NCBI RefSeq assembly: GCF_003605405.2
Contig: NZ_QYTW02000021.1
Span: 1-64,000 of the forward strand
Source: Siminovitchia terrae
Lineage (GTDB): Bacteria > Bacillota > Bacilli > Bacillales > Bacillaceae_C
Length of the DNA stretch: 64,000 nucleotides
Direction of reading: 5' to 3'
This document shows positions 53,624 to 63,406 of the stretch, piece by piece. A model generated the notes under the pieces. It was not told the origin of the DNA. It was given only the letters and a program-made list of their open reading frames with translations, and searched no databases. Position 1 is the first letter of the stretch, and every line of letters starts with the position of its first letter. The position numbers and the translations under genes are program-made.

Positions 53624-54463
53624 ATGGCCTGTCCGGTGATTACCATTGAAGATGTTTCCTTCCGCTATAATGGACAGGAGGCGTACGCCTTAAAGGATGT
53701 ATCTTTTTCAGTTGATGACGGGGAGTGGCTGGCAGTAGTAGGCCATAACGGATCAGGAAAGTCCACTCTTGCAAAAATTTTGAACGGACTACAGTTTCCC
53801 GAACAAGGAACGGTCAAGGTTCAGAATCTTCTTTTAAGTGAAGAAGCGATCTGGGATATCCGTCGGATGGTGGGGATGGTATTCCAAAGTCCGGACAACC
53901 AGTTTGTCGGAACGACAGTACAAGATGATGTGGCTTTTGGGTTGGAGAATAACGGAGTGCCGCACGATGAAATGGTTAGCCGTGTCAAAGAAGCTCTTGA
54001 ACGTGTTCATATGGCAGACTTTCTTAACCAAGAGCCACACCATCTTTCCGGCGGCCAAAAACAGAGGGTGGCAATTGCAGGTGTTATAGCATTGCGTCCT
54101 AATGTGATTATTCTGGATGAAGCGACTTCCATGCTGGATCCTCTTGGCCGGGAGGAAGTATTGCAGACCGTCAGGGAATTGAAAGAGGAGCAGGGGCTGA
54201 CAGTCATCTCGATCACGCATGATCTGGAAGAAGCGGCCAGGGCGGATCGAATTATTGTCATGAATAAGGGCCAGGTATATAAGGAAGGAAAACCAGAAGA
54301 GATTTTTGAACTGGAAGAGGAACTGATCACTCTGGGGCTGGATATCCCTTTTCCTGTAAAAATGAGCCACCTATTGCGTAATGCAGGCTTAGACTTGCCT
54401 AAAATGTACCTGACAGATAAAGAGTTGGTGAATGATCTGTGGAAATTACATTTCAAGAAGTAG
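53624..54463 (+). CDS. ecfA1: EcfA1, ECF transporter ATPase
   Basis: One of two ATPases of the energy-coupling factor module that powers several vitamin-binding S components. The 279-aa protein has Walker [15 protein letters not shown] signature [14 protein letters not shown] and Walker [17 protein letters not shown] 53624 follows GAGGAGGA. It overlaps ecfA2 by 25 bp. Order ecfA1-ecfA2-ecfT-truA after rplQ is as in B. subtilis. No S component or riboswitch lies nearby, consistent with a shared (group II) module. Confidence 0.95.
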   Translation: MACPVITIEDVSFRYNGQEAYALKDVSFSVDDGEWLAVVGHNGSGKSTLAKILNGLQFPEQGTVKVQNLLLSEEAIWDIRRMVGMVFQSPDNQFVGTTVQDDVAFGLENNGVPHDEMVSRVKEALERVHMADFLNQEPHHLSGGQKQRVAIAGVIALRPNVIILDEATSMLDPLGREEVLQTVRELKEEQGLTVISITHDLEEAARADRIIVMNKGQVYKEGKPEEIFELEEELITLGLDIPFPVKMSHLLRNAGLDLPKMYLTDKELVNDLWKLHFKK

Positions 54464-55311
54464 AATACCGTTATTCAGCCGGTACGCCTTTTGAGCGGCT
54501 GGCCATCCAAGATGTCAACCTGAACATTAAACAGGGTGTGTTTATGGCATTGATCGGGCATACAGGCTCTGGGAAGTCGACAATCCTTCAGCATTTGAAT
54601 GCCTTGCTGCAGCCGACAAAAGGCCGGGTGATCATAGGCGATAGAACGATTGAAGGCGGGAAGAAAGAGAAAAATCTTCGAGGCATTCGTCAGAAGGTCG
54701 GCATCGTCTTTCAGTTTCCGGAGCATCAGCTTTTTGATGAAACTGTAGAGAAGGACATATGCTTTGGTCCAATGAACTATGGTGTTTCTGAAGAGGAAGC
54801 AAAGCAAAGAGCCAAGAGACTTATAAAAGAAGTCGGACTGCCAGAAGATGTTCTTCAGAAGTCCCCATTTGATTTGTCAGGCGGACAGATGAGAAGAGTA
54901 GCCATTGCCGGAGTACTCGCCATGGAACCGGATGTATTGGTTTTGGACGAACCGACAGCAGGGCTTGATCCTCGCGGCCGTACAGAAATAATGGACATGT
55001 TTCACCATCTTCACAAAAAGGAAAAACTGTCTACCATTCTAGTAACTCACAGTATGGAAGATGCGGCGAAATATGCGGACGAAATTGTCATCATGCATAA
55101 GGGGCAAGTACAAAGGATCGGGGATCCGGAGAGTATTTTTTCAAATCCTGCAGAGCTCCTTGAATTAGGATTAGATGTTCCCCAGGTCGTCAAATTTCAA
55201 TATCAGCTTGAACAGCAGATGAATATTAAATTTGAAAAGACTTATTTAACGTTAGAGGAACTAACCAATGCTTTGGCAAGATTGAAAGAGCAAGGCGGTG
55301 GCGGCTCATGA
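54439..55311 (+). CDS. ecfA2: EcfA2, ECF transporter ATPase
   Basis: Second ATPase of the ECF module, forming a heterodimer with EcfA1. The 290-residue protein has Walker [15 protein letters not shown] signature [14 protein letters not shown], Walker [14 protein letters not shown]. Its GTG start (54439) lies inside ecfA1, preceded by GTTGGTGA; its stop overlaps the ecfT start (ATGA). Confidence 0.95.
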   Translation: MEITFQEVEYRYSAGTPFERLAIQDVNLNIKQGVFMALIGHTGSGKSTILQHLNALLQPTKGRVIIGDRTIEGGKKEKNLRGIRQKVGIVFQFPEHQLFDETVEKDICFGPMNYGVSEEEAKQRAKRLIKEVGLPEDVLQKSPFDLSGGQMRRVAIAGVLAMEPDVLVLDEPTAGLDPRGRTEIMDMFHHLHKKEKLSTILVTHSMEDAAKYADEIVIMHKGQVQRIGDPESIFSNPAELLELGLDVPQVVKFQYQLEQQMNIKFEKTYLTLEELTNALARLKEQGGGGS

Positions 55312-56105
55312 TGGAGAAAATGATATTTGGGCGCTACATTCCAGGCGATTCTTTCCTTCATCGGATGGACCCTCGTTCAAAGCTATCATTTGTATTTGGC
55401 TTTATTCTTATTGTATTTTTGGCGAATAATATCATGACTTATAGTATCCTAGTGGGCTTTGTCATCATGCTGATCCTCCTTTCTAAAATGAATATCAAGT
55501 TTCTGGTGAATGGTTTGAAGCCGGTCATTTACCTGATCATCTTTACTTTCATTTTACAGCTGTTCTTTAATAAAGAAGGGGAGATTATCTACAGTATCGG
55601 CAAGCTTCATATTTATGAAGAAGGGCTTCGTATGGCTATTTTCATCTCCGTACGCTTCTTCCTCCTGGTTTTTGTAACAACCTTGATGACTTTGACAACA
55701 ACGCCGATTACCTTAACAGACGGGCTTGAAAGCTTGATGAATCCCTTAAAACGTTTCAAATTCCCAGTCCATGAGCTGGCGCTCATGATGTCTATTTCTT
55801 TGCGTTTCATTCCGACACTGATGGATGAGACGGATAAAATCATGAAAGCGCAAATGGCCAGGGGTGTGGAATTTTCCAGCGGGCCCATTAAGGATCGGAT
55901 TAAAGCCATTGTGCCTTTGCTCATCCCGCTGTTTGTCAGCTCCTTTAAAAGAGCGGAGGAATTAGCAACCGCCATGGAGGCGAGGGGCTACCGTGGAGGC
56001 GAGGGCAGGACGAAATACCGATTGCTTGAGTGGACAGGACGTGATACGGCTACTGTTGTCGTGTTTATCATTCTTACAGGAGTTCTGATCTGGTTCAGGA
56101 CGTAA
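55308..56105 (+). CDS. ecfT: EcfT, ECF transporter transmembrane subunit
   Basis: EcfT couples the ATPases to the S components in the membrane. The 265-aa protein has about five or six hydrophobic segments and two cytoplasmic coupling motifs containing Ala-Arg-Gly: [11 protein letters not shown] and [16 protein letters not shown]. The start overlaps the ecfA2 stop; an ATG one codon later is possible. Confidence 0.94.
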   Translation: MMEKMIFGRYIPGDSFLHRMDPRSKLSFVFGFILIVFLANNIMTYSILVGFVIMLILLSKMNIKFLVNGLKPVIYLIIFTFILQLFFNKEGEIIYSIGKLHIYEEGLRMAIFISVRFFLLVFVTTLMTLTTTPITLTDGLESLMNPLKRFKFPVHELALMMSISLRFIPTLMDETDKIMKAQMARGVEFSSGPIKDRIKAIVPLLIPLFVSSFKRAEELATAMEARGYRGGEGRTKYRLLEWTGRDTATVVVFIILTGVLIWFRT

Positions 56106-56130
56106 AGGGTATCATGTGAGGAGAAAAGAT

Positions 56131-56871
56131 ATGCAGCGTTATAAAGCGGTCGTCGCCTATGACGGCTCCGGTTTTTCCGGCTATCAGATTCAACCGAGAG
56201 GGCGGACGGTTCAGGGAGAAATCGAACAGGTACTCCGAAAACTGCATAAAGGCGAGGTTATAGGCGTGACAGCTTCTGGAAGGACGGATAGCGGCGTCCA
56301 TGCTCGTAGGCAAGTTATTCATTTTGATTCACCTCTGAAGCTTTCAGGTGAACAATGGATCAAGGCGCTGAACAGCCTCCTTCCAGACGATATCTCGTTT
56401 TTGAAAGTGGAGGCAGCTCGTTCCGATTTCCATGCCCGCTTTGATGCAACGAAGAAAAAGTATAAATACTTTTTATATGGCGGCCTGGTGAGAGACCCTT
56501 TTAAGCGGCACTTTGCTGCCCATGTACGCGGAGCCTTTGATGTGAAGGCAATGAGAGAGGCAGCTGAGTATTTGACAGGTACTCACGACTTCACGAGCTT
56601 TTGCTCTGCGAAAACCGAAACGGATAACAGAGTGAGAACCCTTTTTGAACTGGATATCCAAGAGCACGGTAACGAATTGGAACTAACGTTCGTCGGAGAC
56701 GGCTTTTTATACAACATGGTCAGGATTATCGTTGGCACTTTGCTGGATGTCGGCAGCGGAAAAATGGAAATTAGCAACATCCCAGGCATTCTGGCTGCCA
56801 AAGACCGCACCTTGGCGGGAAAGACAGCCCCAGCAGAAGGGCTGTATCTATGGGAAGTTTACTACGAATGA
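56131..56871 (+). CDS. truA: tRNA pseudouridine synthase A
   Basis: TruA makes pseudouridine at positions 38-40 of tRNA anticodon stems. The 246-residue protein has the catalytic aspartate in [22 protein letters not shown] and the C-terminal [23 protein letters not shown] 56131 ([15 protein letters not shown]) is chosen, with GTGAGGAG upstream; an in-frame GTG 56116 would overlap it. The stop is 10 bp before a 20-bp repeat array. Confidence 0.95.
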   Translation: MQRYKAVVAYDGSGFSGYQIQPRGRTVQGEIEQVLRKLHKGEVIGVTASGRTDSGVHARRQVIHFDSPLKLSGEQWIKALNSLLPDDISFLKVEAARSDFHARFDATKKKYKYFLYGGLVRDPFKRHFAAHVRGAFDVKAMREAAEYLTGTHDFTSFCSAKTETDNRVRTLFELDIQEHGNELELTFVGDGFLYNMVRIIVGTLLDVGSGKMEISNIPGILAAKDRTLAGKTAPAEGLYLWEVYYE

Positions 56872-56881
56872 TGTGTTGGCC

Positions 56882-57214
56882 TGGATAGTAAATTGGTGAT
56901 CTGGACAGAAAAGCTGAAGGTTTGGACAGTAAATAGGGAAACTGGACAGTAAGGCTGAGAGTTTGGACAGTAATTTGAGAAGCCGGCAGAAAAGCCGAGA
57001 GTTTGGCTAGTAAATGGAGGATCTGGACAGAAAAGCCGAGAGTTTGGCTAGTAAATGGAGGATCTGGACAGAAAAGCCGAGAGTTTGGCTAGTAAATAAA
57101 GAAGTTGGACAGTAAAGCAAGAATTCGGCTAGTAAATTAAGAAACCGGACAGTAAAACCAAGAGCTTGGATAGTAATTCTTAAAAGCCCGACAGTCATTG
57201 GATCAATCGGCTAG
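56882..57214. repeat. Array of about 17 units of ~20.4 bp, truA-rplM gap
   Basis: Core TGG(A/C)(C/T)AG(T/A)AA recurs near 56882, 56902, 56923, 56943, 56963, 56983, 57003, 57023, 57044, 57064, 57084, 57105, 57125, 57145, 57166, 57187 and 57207. TGGACAG and TGGCTAG cores alternate in the middle, giving a 41-bp dimer repeated with almost no change from 57003 to 57084. Units are direct, with short variable linkers; there is no CRISPR-type repeat/spacer pattern and no reading frame of note. The array ends before a CCGGG/CCCGG hairpin near 57224-57242. Confidence 0.9.
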
Positions 57215-57291
57215 TTTTTTAGCGCCGGGTAAAACGGCCCGGTCAGCAGATAAAAATTCTTTGACAACCATGCCAGGTGTTCAAAAATCCC

Positions 57292-57320
57292 TTGACTTTA
57301 CTTGTCAAAGAGGATAAAAT
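57292..57320 (+). promoter_or_regulatory. Sigma-A promoter of rplM-rpsI
   Basis: TTGACT (57292-57297), 17 bp, TAAAAT (57315-57320), placing the start of transcription just before the L13 leader. Confidence 0.8.
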
Positions 57321-57337
57321 ATCAGATGGTATTATTT

Positions 57338-57405
57338 TTATATCTCCACGATAAGCCCCGGAAACTTATTGTGATGAAAAATAAAAATACGACGAATGTG
57401 AACTT
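57338..57405 (+). promoter_or_regulatory. L13 ribosomal leader
   Basis: CACGATAAGCCCCGGAAACT and TATTGTGATG at 57347-57376 match my memory of the conserved Firmicute L13 leader (AATAAG...CTTATT hairpin: GATAAG pairs with CTTATT-type arm). It probably mediates autoregulation by L13. Confidence 0.8.
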
Positions 57406-57430
57406 TTTAATTCATTTGGGAGGGTAACAA

Positions 57431-57868
57431 ATGCGTACTACGTATATGGCTAAAGCCGGTGACATCAATCGTAAATGGTACGTCGTTGACGCTGAAGGCA
57501 AAACACTTGGCCGCCTTGCAACTGAAGTTGCAACACTTTTGCGCGGTAAACATAAACCGACTTATACGCCGAATGTTGATACAGGCGATCACGTAATCAT
57601 CGTGAATGCAGCGAAAATCGAATTAACAGGCAACAAGCTTCAAGACAAAATGTACTATCGCCACTCAGGCTATGCTGGCGGAATCAAAGCGACAAATGCT
57701 GCTGAAATGAGAGCAAAACGACCTGAAAAAATGATCGAGCTTGCGATCAAAGGCATGCTTCCAAAAGGACCTTTGGGACGCCAAATGTACAGAAAACTGA
57801 ATGTCTATGCTGGAGCAGAGCATCCACATCAAGCACAACAACCGGAAGTGTACGAACTTCGCGGGTAA
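57431..57868 (+). CDS. rplM: Ribosomal protein L13
   Basis: L13 is an early 50S assembly protein. The 145-residue protein begins [20 protein letters not shown] and has [20 protein letters not shown] and [23 protein letters not shown] 57431 behind GGGAGGG. Forms an operon with rpsI. Confidence 0.97.
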   Translation: MRTTYMAKAGDINRKWYVVDAEGKTLGRLATEVATLLRGKHKPTYTPNVDTGDHVIIVNAAKIELTGNKLQDKMYYRHSGYAGGIKATNAAEMRAKRPEKMIELAIKGMLPKGPLGRQMYRKLNVYAGAEHPHQAQQPEVYELRG

Positions 57869-57886
57869 TATAAAAGGAGGATAACA

Positions 57887-58279
57887 ATGGCACAAGTTCA
57901 ATATTATGGTACAGGCCGTCGTAAAAGCTCCGTAGCCCGTGTACGTTTAGTACCTGGCGAAGGCCGTATCGTTATTAATAATCGTGAAGTAGAAGACTAC
58001 ATCCCATTCGCAGCTTTACGCGAAGTAATCAAGCAGCCACTTGCTGCTACTGAAACTCTAGGCAACTATGACGTATTGGTAAACGTTCAAGGTGGCGGCT
58101 ATACTGGTCAAGCAGGCGCAATCCGCCACGGCATCGCTCGTGCGTTGCTTGAAGCTGATCCTGAATACCGTGCACCACTTAAGCGTGCAGGTCTCTTAAC
58201 TCGTGACCCACGTATGAAAGAGCGTAAGAAATACGGTCTTAAAGGCGCACGTCGTGCACCACAGTTCTCAAAACGTTAA
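57887..58279 (+). CDS. rpsI: Ribosomal protein S9
   Basis: S9 has a C-terminal tail reaching the P-site tRNA. The 130-aa protein shows [38 protein letters not shown] and the basic end [11 protein letters not shown] with the conserved terminal Lys-Arg. ATG 57887 behind AAAGGAGG. A terminator follows; downstream DNA changes character (more AT-rich, different gene content). Confidence 0.97.
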   Translation: MAQVQYYGTGRRKSSVARVRLVPGEGRIVINNREVEDYIPFAALREVIKQPLAATETLGNYDVLVNVQGGGYTGQAGAIRHGIARALLEADPEYRAPLKRAGLLTRDPRMKERKKYGLKGARRAPQFSKR

Positions 58280-58301
58280 TATCGTTGTCATATCAACGTT
58301 T

Positions 58302-58339
58302 AAAGCCTCTACCCAAGATGTTTGGGAAGAGGCTTTTTT
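58302..58339 (+). terminator. Intrinsic terminator after rpsI
   Basis: AAGCCTCT and AGAGGCTT with inner CCCAA/TTGGG pairing, followed by six T. Ends the rplM-rpsI operon. Confidence 0.93.
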
Positions 58340-58646
58340 AGGGTTCTATACTGAATGTTGTGGTTTTAGGATATTGAGAGAACACTAAAAACAAAACACA
58401 TTACAGACCTGCTAAGCAGATGGGATTCCATAACTCGGCTATGTTCAGGAACTATCAACGCTTTCATGATGGACTGAAAGAGAGAGTTTTAAAAATACCT
58501 AGAGTAAAGTGTTTCAACAGACTTTATTTTACAAACCCAAATGACGTAACTCCCCAAAAGATTAGTTAAGAGTGCTGTTTTTTTGCCTAAGTGGTTCAAA
58601 AGAATCAATAAATGTATGTTCTCCTCGTTGCTCTCTATCACTAAAA
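58340..58646. other. Gene-free spacer between rpsI and essA
   Basis: No gene, repeat or promoter is recognised. It separates convergent transcription units (rpsI on plus, essA on minus), so it is a likely junction where the type VII locus joined the conserved ribosomal region. Confidence 0.5.
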
Positions 58647-58647
58647 T

Positions 58648-58676
58648 CCCCCGCTTATGCTTAACATAAACGGGGG
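58648..58676 (-). terminator. Terminator after essA
   Basis: CCCCCG (58648-58653) and CGGGGG (58671-58676) with inner CTTATG/CATAAA pairing. On the minus strand the stem is followed by ATTTTAG, 8 bp beyond the essA stop. Confidence 0.8.
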
Positions 58677-58683
58677 AATGATT

Positions 58684-59154
58684 TTACTGCTCCATTTGAT
58701 TAAACCCTTTAGGCAAGATATACACAAACAGCGTTAAAAAGAGTGTTATTACAACACCTCCCAGTGCCCAAGGGAGCCAAGCAACGGATGAATCATCAGT
58801 GTTAGGTGTCTGTTGCGGCAAAGGATTTTCTGTATCAAACAGTCCAATATGACTTGCGATCATTTCGGTTGTGACTTTATCTTCTCCTGTGAAAGAGAGG
58901 GTATGAATCATTTCATCGTATTCTTGTTCCCGTGGTTGATCGAATTGTAACTTACGCACTTCTTCAGGTACACGTACCGGCTCTTGTGCCTCTTCTGAAG
59001 TGTGATCTTTTCGTAGATTGGACCGGATTTCATGCTCTTGATATTCGGCGGGATCCGTACGTGTAGGTTCTTTCGCCCCAAAAGAGAGGGGAGAAAATCC
59101 TGTAAGGAGCACTACTACTACACCACAACAAACAGTCAAACGTTTAAATTTCAT
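58684..59154 (-). CDS. essA: EssA-like type VII secretion membrane protein
   Basis: A 156-residue protein with an N-terminal hydrophobic signal/anchor (about 7-26), a charged extracellular-type middle and a C-terminal membrane helix (about 126-149: WLPWALGGVVITLFLTLFVY). Size, topology and linkage to esaA match EssA of Firmicute type VII (Ess/Yuk) systems; primary sequence is poorly conserved in the family, so the assignment leans on context. The start overlaps the 3' end of esaA by 11 bp. Confidence 0.7.
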   Translation of the reverse strand: MKFKRLTVCCGVVVVLLTGFSPLSFGAKEPTRTDPAEYQEHEIRSNLRKDHTSEEAQEPVRVPEEVRKLQFDQPREQEYDEMIHTLSFTGEDKVTTEMIASHIGLFDTENPLPQQTPNTDDSSVAWLPWALGGVVITLFLTLFVYILPKGFNQMEQ

Positions 59155-62100
59155 ATTCCTCTTCCTCTGCTGAATGACGTAATTGTTGATTTTTGTAAAT
59201 GTGTTTAGCCACTATTATTGCGATTGAAAAGCAGGTGATGGCGAATAGTACCGTAGCACCTGGTACGAATAGCTTTTGTTCTTGATGTTGAATGGATATG
59301 AATAGTTCAGCTATCGGGTTATTGGAACTAAAGTTTGGCATCGCCATATCAAGGAGCGGAGTGGTAAATAGGAAAATGATTAAAACGCTCCCGAGTGCTC
59401 CTATCCATGGTCCGATCATGAGTATTAAGCACATTAATCCTGATGTAGCCAGGACAAGCAGTACCGTAATAATGGACCATTGAATGGCTTGTGCCTCCGA
59501 CATTTTATAGATATTGAGCCCGTATATGCTAATAATTAATCCAAGAGCAACTGATAAAATAACATATAGTGATAGATGTACAGAGATAGGCAAATTCCCA
59601 TAATGGTGAGCCAAATATCCAATCAGTAGGCTTACAAGCAAGATAATCACAAGCATGACAACCGGTGGCGTAAACGGTTCGGCAGGTTCTACCACTTGTT
59701 CTCCAGCAACGTTGACCGGGTTGGACAAGTGTTTGTATACGTAGTCGTTGTAATAGCCATCGTTAATTGCATTATGAAGAATGTCATTCATATTGTCGTG
59801 TACAAGTTTTGTTGTATCCACACTCTTTTTCCATCGGTTATTTAGATCATCAGATTTGCTTTGGACACTTGAGACTTGTCCAAACATTTCTTCCGTTGAC
59901 CCAATCAAATCGTCTTGGTGCTTGCTAAGAGAGGATACTACACCGCCAAGTTGTTCGACCTCCATTAGAGACGCTTGATGACTCATCTGCACAAGGTGGC
60001 CGTCAAGGCCCTCGATTGGCCCAGCTTCAATTTCGATTGGTTTGCGGTTACTTTTTATTTGCTCTAAAGCGTTACCCGCATGTACATGTGTTTCATTAAC
60101 CAATGATAAAATAAGCTGTTGCTCCTCTTTTATTTCAGCACTTAGGTCGGTGAGCACGGTATTCGTATCTTTAAGGAGAGTATCCATTTCGGTACGTGCG
60201 TCTGTAGAGAATTTCTGGAATTGTTTAATATCCTCGGTTAAGAACATGAAGGATGTCACGTTTTCTTGTGATCCAAGGATTTGTTCCCTTAACTCTCCCA
60301 TATGAGCAAATTGCTTAATCGCCGCATCTGCATGTTCCCGATTTAAAGTGCTACTAGCACGATAGTTCCGCATGGTCAGTTCAAGCTCAGAAAGTAATCC
60401 GTAATAGTCCATCAGTAAGCTAGGGTCACTATTTTGGATTGGATCCCCAAAACGAGAAGCAAATTCACTTGCTGGTTGTGATGATAAAATCCGCTCTTCG
60501 CGCTTCTGAATTTTGTCTATCAGTGAGCTCGGTAGCGCCTCTGCTCTTTCTTCTAATTGATCCACGTAGTGCTGCAGTTTTTCTAAGTAGTCGACATAGC
60601 TGGATACGAGATCGTGGTTGTTTTTGATGTTTGTCTTTTGGCTGTTCAATTCATTTTCTAGCTGCTCAATAATCGCCATTGCTTCTTCCCAAATCGTATA
60701 CGGGGAACGGCCATTTTGAGGTGTATCTGGTTGCTGTGGTTCTCCTGGCTGTTCAGGTTGTTCAGACTGTTCTTCTGAATCCCTTTTATTGTCTTGGTCA
60801 TTATCTTCGGACTTCCCTAATGTGTCTTTTTGTCCGAGATCGTTGTCCGATTCACTCGGTGATCCTGGTTCAGTGTCTGGTGTTGGCTCAGGTTGTTCTT
60901 CTGAATCCCTTTTATTGTCCTGTCCATCATCTTTGGACTGCCCCATTGTGTCTTCTTGTTCGAGATCGTTGTCTGGTTCACCAGGTGATTCTGGTTTAGT
61001 GTCTGGCTCTGGATCAGGCTCAGGCTTCTCTTTTTCCGGTTCAAGCTTGGTAAGCAATTCTTTTATGGTTTTGGCTTGCTCCTGCACCTCGTCAAGCGTA
61101 TTTGGTGTCAGCCCCTTCAATTCATCTTGTGGTGCACCTGGCCGCTGTCGCTCATCGGGAGTTTCTTGAGTCAGGTCCTTACGTATGACGAGAGTGGATT
61201 CCATTGTAGATAAAAAGGCATTCAAAGCGTCTTGCTGATTGTAATTTCTAATGACATCCCTGTGTGATTGCGGCAGGAGGTCAATCTCTCGATTTAATGC
61301 CTGAAAAGAGGTGTTCATATTCGTTTCAAAGCCTTGCATTTGTTGATTGAGAGTACCTACTCCAGCACGAATCGTTTGCAAATAGTCGTATACGTTGTTT
61401 CCTTCATTTTCTAATCGCGGCTGAAAGGGTTCTTGGCCTTCTCTGATCCGTCTCTCACCATCTTCTAATAATGAGTTGAACTCGGCGGATGCTTCCTTGA
61501 TTAGCTGTTCATTTTCAAGATCGATTAATTGTAAAGAATCTACTACATCTGCTTGATAAGCTAGGTACGTGTCGATATTGTTTGTGAGCGTTTCAAAAGC
61601 CTTTTCTGCTTCTGTAAGGCTGCTTTGAGAACTCCCTGCAATACCTGTTGCCTCTTTCGAGTAGGAAAATAGCTGCCTTAAGCGCTCACGCTGGCGGTCA
61701 ATTTCTTTCCCTAGTTCTTGTGAGCTGGGAGCGTAAAACGAATACATTTCATTTAAGAAATCGATTTCTTTGTCTAGTATCTCACCAAAGTTCGTTTGAA
61801 CTTCGTTAATTTCTTCACTTACATAACGCCAATACATGGCTGTGACTTGCCCGTTCAGCTTTTGTTGGGCAGCTTCGAGCTCTTTTTGGACACGTTCTTG
61901 GTTTTTCGCGTTTAGGTGGGGTGATATCTCAAAGCGAATGTTAGTGATTCTCGGTACTTCCTCCTTAAATGACATAATGTCGCGTGAAAACGAGGAAGGA
62001 ATATAAATGACAGCATCGTATTCTTTGTTTTCTAGCCCTGTTTGTGCGGCGCTCCGGCTGACAACAGGCCATTCGTACTCAGATTCACCGCCTTCAATCG

Positions 62101-62308
62101 TTAAAATCGAGTCTTGTCCTAACGTGACGAGGTTATCTTTTGCTCGAAGAAAACCATCATCTTCGTTAACAATTGCGATTTGTTCTGTCGTGTTTTTTGG
62201 ACGAAACGTTGGTTCAGGCCCAATGTAATTAAAAAAGCCGATGGGGATCGAAGCGATGATTAGAATGGCGATGAGTAGGCTGATGACACTGCTTTTCTTG
62301 CCTCTCAC
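59144..62308 (-). CDS. esaA: EsaA/YueB type VII secretion membrane protein
   Basis: EsaA (YueB) is a large dimeric membrane protein of the type VIIb secretion system with a long extracellular stalk; in B. subtilis it is also the phage SPP1 receptor. The 1054-residue protein has one N-terminal membrane helix (about 8-29), a conserved periplasm-like MMPL/EsaA head (NEDDGFLRAKDN; YDAVIYIPSSFSRDI), a coiled-coil-rich stalk, and five C-terminal helices (about 878-1040). Residues about 430-515 form an acidic, Pro-rich linker made of two 42-residue repeats. GTG 62308 lies 11 bp after GGAGG. It is divergent from esxA; in B. subtilis yueB follows yukBA on the same strand. Confidence 0.93.
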   Translation of the reverse strand: MRGKKSSVISLLIAILIIASIPIGFFNYIGPEPTFRPKNTTEQIAIVNEDDGFLRAKDNLVTLGQDSILTIEGGESEYEWPVVSRSAAQTGLENKEYDAVIYIPSSFSRDIMSFKEEVPRITNIRFEISPHLNAKNQERVQKELEAAQQKLNGQVTAMYWRYVSEEINEVQTNFGEILDKEIDFLNEMYSFYAPSSQELGKEIDRQRERLRQLFSYSKEATGIAGSSQSSLTEAEKAFETLTNNIDTYLAYQADVVDSLQLIDLENEQLIKEASAEFNSLLEDGERRIREGQEPFQPRLENEGNNVYDYLQTIRAGVGTLNQQMQGFETNMNTSFQALNREIDLLPQSHRDVIRNYNQQDALNAFLSTMESTLVIRKDLTQETPDERQRPGAPQDELKGLTPNTLDEVQEQAKTIKELLTKLEPEKEKPEPDPEPDTKPESPGEPDNDLEQEDTMGQSKDDGQDNKRDSEEQPEPTPDTEPGSPSESDNDLGQKDTLGKSEDNDQDNKRDSEEQSEQPEQPGEPQQPDTPQNGRSPYTIWEEAMAIIEQLENELNSQKTNIKNNHDLVSSYVDYLEKLQHYVDQLEERAEALPSSLIDKIQKREERILSSQPASEFASRFGDPIQNSDPSLLMDYYGLLSELELTMRNYRASSTLNREHADAAIKQFAHMGELREQILGSQENVTSFMFLTEDIKQFQKFSTDARTEMDTLLKDTNTVLTDLSAEIKEEQQLILSLVNETHVHAGNALEQIKSNRKPIEIEAGPIEGLDGHLVQMSHQASLMEVEQLGGVVSSLSKHQDDLIGSTEEMFGQVSSVQSKSDDLNNRWKKSVDTTKLVHDNMNDILHNAINDGYYNDYVYKHLSNPVNVAGEQVVEPAEPFTPPVVMLVIILLVSLLIGYLAHHYGNLPISVHLSLYVILSVALGLIISIYGLNIYKMSEAQAIQWSIITVLLVLATSGLMCLILMIGPWIGALGSVLIIFLFTTPLLDMAMPNFSSNNPIAELFISIQHQEQKLFVPGATVLFAITCFSIAIIVAKHIYKNQQLRHSAEEEEYEI

Positions 62309-62381
62309 AGTCTACAAATCCTCCTTCTTTAAATGATTATCCATACGTCGATAAGATTCGACTGTATGTCACGATTTCCTT

Positions 62382-62410
62382 ATTATCGTATCAGAAACAA
62401 TGATTGATAA
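62382..62410 (-). promoter_or_regulatory. Possible promoter of esaA-essA
   Basis: On the minus strand TTATCA (62410-62405), 17 bp, GATAAT (62387-62382), 73 bp upstream of the esaA start. The -35 is a weak match. Confidence 0.4.
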
Positions 62411-62688
62411 AAACATAATTTTGTGTGAAAGTATAAATAAATGGAAAATTATGTTTGGTCATTAACGATAACATAAGACTTTTGGGGAACAAATCAACTA
62501 GATTGGGGAAAGATGAAGACAAAAGAGAGATAAGTTACGGTACTACCATGTCTAACTATCATTTAACTTTCCGTTTCATTCTGGTCTTCGAAAAAGATTG
62601 TACTTCCCCAAAGCGGGTTTCTAGGGTAGTTAGTGCTTGAGGAAGAAGAGATACAACCATGGTGATTGTAAAATATATCCAAAAAAGG
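62411..62688. other. Divergent type VII intergenic region
   Basis: AT-rich, no gene recognised. A 61-codon frame (62455-62640) lacks a ribosome binding site. The region separates the promoters of the two divergent secretion units and is a natural place for shared regulation; I see no named operator. Confidence 0.5.
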
Positions 62689-62718
62689 TTGACATTACAA
62701 TAATTTCACTCTTACAAT
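62689..62718 (+). promoter_or_regulatory. Sigma-A promoter of esxA-esaB-essB
   Basis: TTGACA (62689-62694), 18 bp, TACAAT (62713-62718), 46 bp before the esxA start. Confidence 0.7.
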
Positions 62719-62764
62719 AATTATGTATTATAGAAAAATCGTAATTTTTAGGAGGGGCTTTTTC

Positions 62765-63055
62765 ATGGCACAAATTCGTATGACACCTGATGAATTACGC
62801 ACGGAGGCAAATGAGACCCGTGCAGATGCAGCATCGTACCAAGAGTTACTGCAAAGAGGAGATGCACGTATTATGAAGCTGGGCTCTACTTGGGAAGGGG
62901 AGGCATTCCAAGGATTTGCTGAACAGTGGCAAGACAAACGGAGGCACGTAGAAGAGCTCATCCAGTTGTACGAAGAGCTTGGAGCACAAACGGATGATAT
63001 TGCGAACGTTGTTGAAACAACAGACCAAGAAATCCGTAGCCGTATTGGATACTAA
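62765..63055 (+). CDS. esxA: EsxA/YukE, WXG100 secreted protein
   Basis: A 96-residue WXG100 protein, the secreted small helical-hairpin substrate of type VII systems. The turn motif is WEG in GSTWEGEAFQGFAEQW at about residues 43-45, flanked by two helices. ATG 62765 follows AGGAGGGG; in-frame codons upstream are before the ribosome binding site. It heads the plus-strand unit with esaB and essB, the yukEDC order of B. subtilis. Confidence 0.95.
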   Translation: MAQIRMTPDELRTEANETRADAASYQELLQRGDARIMKLGSTWEGEAFQGFAEQWQDKRRHVEELIQLYEELGAQTDDIANVVETTDQEIRSRIGY

Positions 63056-63131
63056 TTCATTTTACGGAGCGCAATCGCGATTCATGTTATTGTGGATTGT
63101 GATTGCTTTTTCTTTGGGAAGAGGTGTTTTT

Positions 63132-63371
63132 GTGTACATAAAAGTAACAGTTGATTTGCGTAATTACTTAGAAAAGGAGATTGATTTGCGTTTATCCGAC
63201 CAATACACTGTGCGCAAGTTCATCGACATTGTGTGGGAAATTGAAAAGCTGAACCAACAGCGACGAGAGGGGGATTATATCCGGATTGAAAATAAAGCGC
63301 GGATACTTGGAGGAGATCAGATCTTGGCAGACCATGGTGTCACAAATGGTGATCGTTTAGTGATACTGTGA
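63132..63371 (+). CDS. esaB: EsaB/YukD, ubiquitin-like type VII component
   Basis: A 79-residue ubiquitin-fold protein required for type VII secretion in B. subtilis and S. aureus. The sequence YIKVTVDLRNYLEKEIDLRL and the end RILGGDQILADHGVTNGDRL match the YukD pattern. GTG 63132 is behind GAAGAGGTG and gives the family length; a longer frame from 62979 overlaps esxA. Confidence 0.92.
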   Translation: MYIKVTVDLRNYLEKEIDLRLSDQYTVRKFIDIVWEIEKLNQQRREGDYIRIENKARILGGDQILADHGVTNGDRLVIL

Positions 63372-63406
63372 ACATTCGCTCATAGGAGAGGGGCAGAGTT
63401 GGCAAA

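Noticed and set aside
56882-57214. CRISPR array
   Set aside because: The near-identical 41-bp dimers leave no unique spacers, and unit length is far below CRISPR repeat-plus-spacer size.
57224-57242. CCGGG/CCCGG hairpin as terminator of truA
   Set aside because: No T run follows it on either strand; T residues precede it on the plus strand only.
60679-61169. Plus-strand Cys/Ser-rich frames opposite esaA
   Set aside because: They mirror the repetitive acidic linker of EsaA on the other strand and lack start signals.
62455-62640. 61-codon frame in the divergent type VII intergenic region
   Set aside because: No ribosome binding site and no similarity that I recognise; it lies between two divergent promoters.
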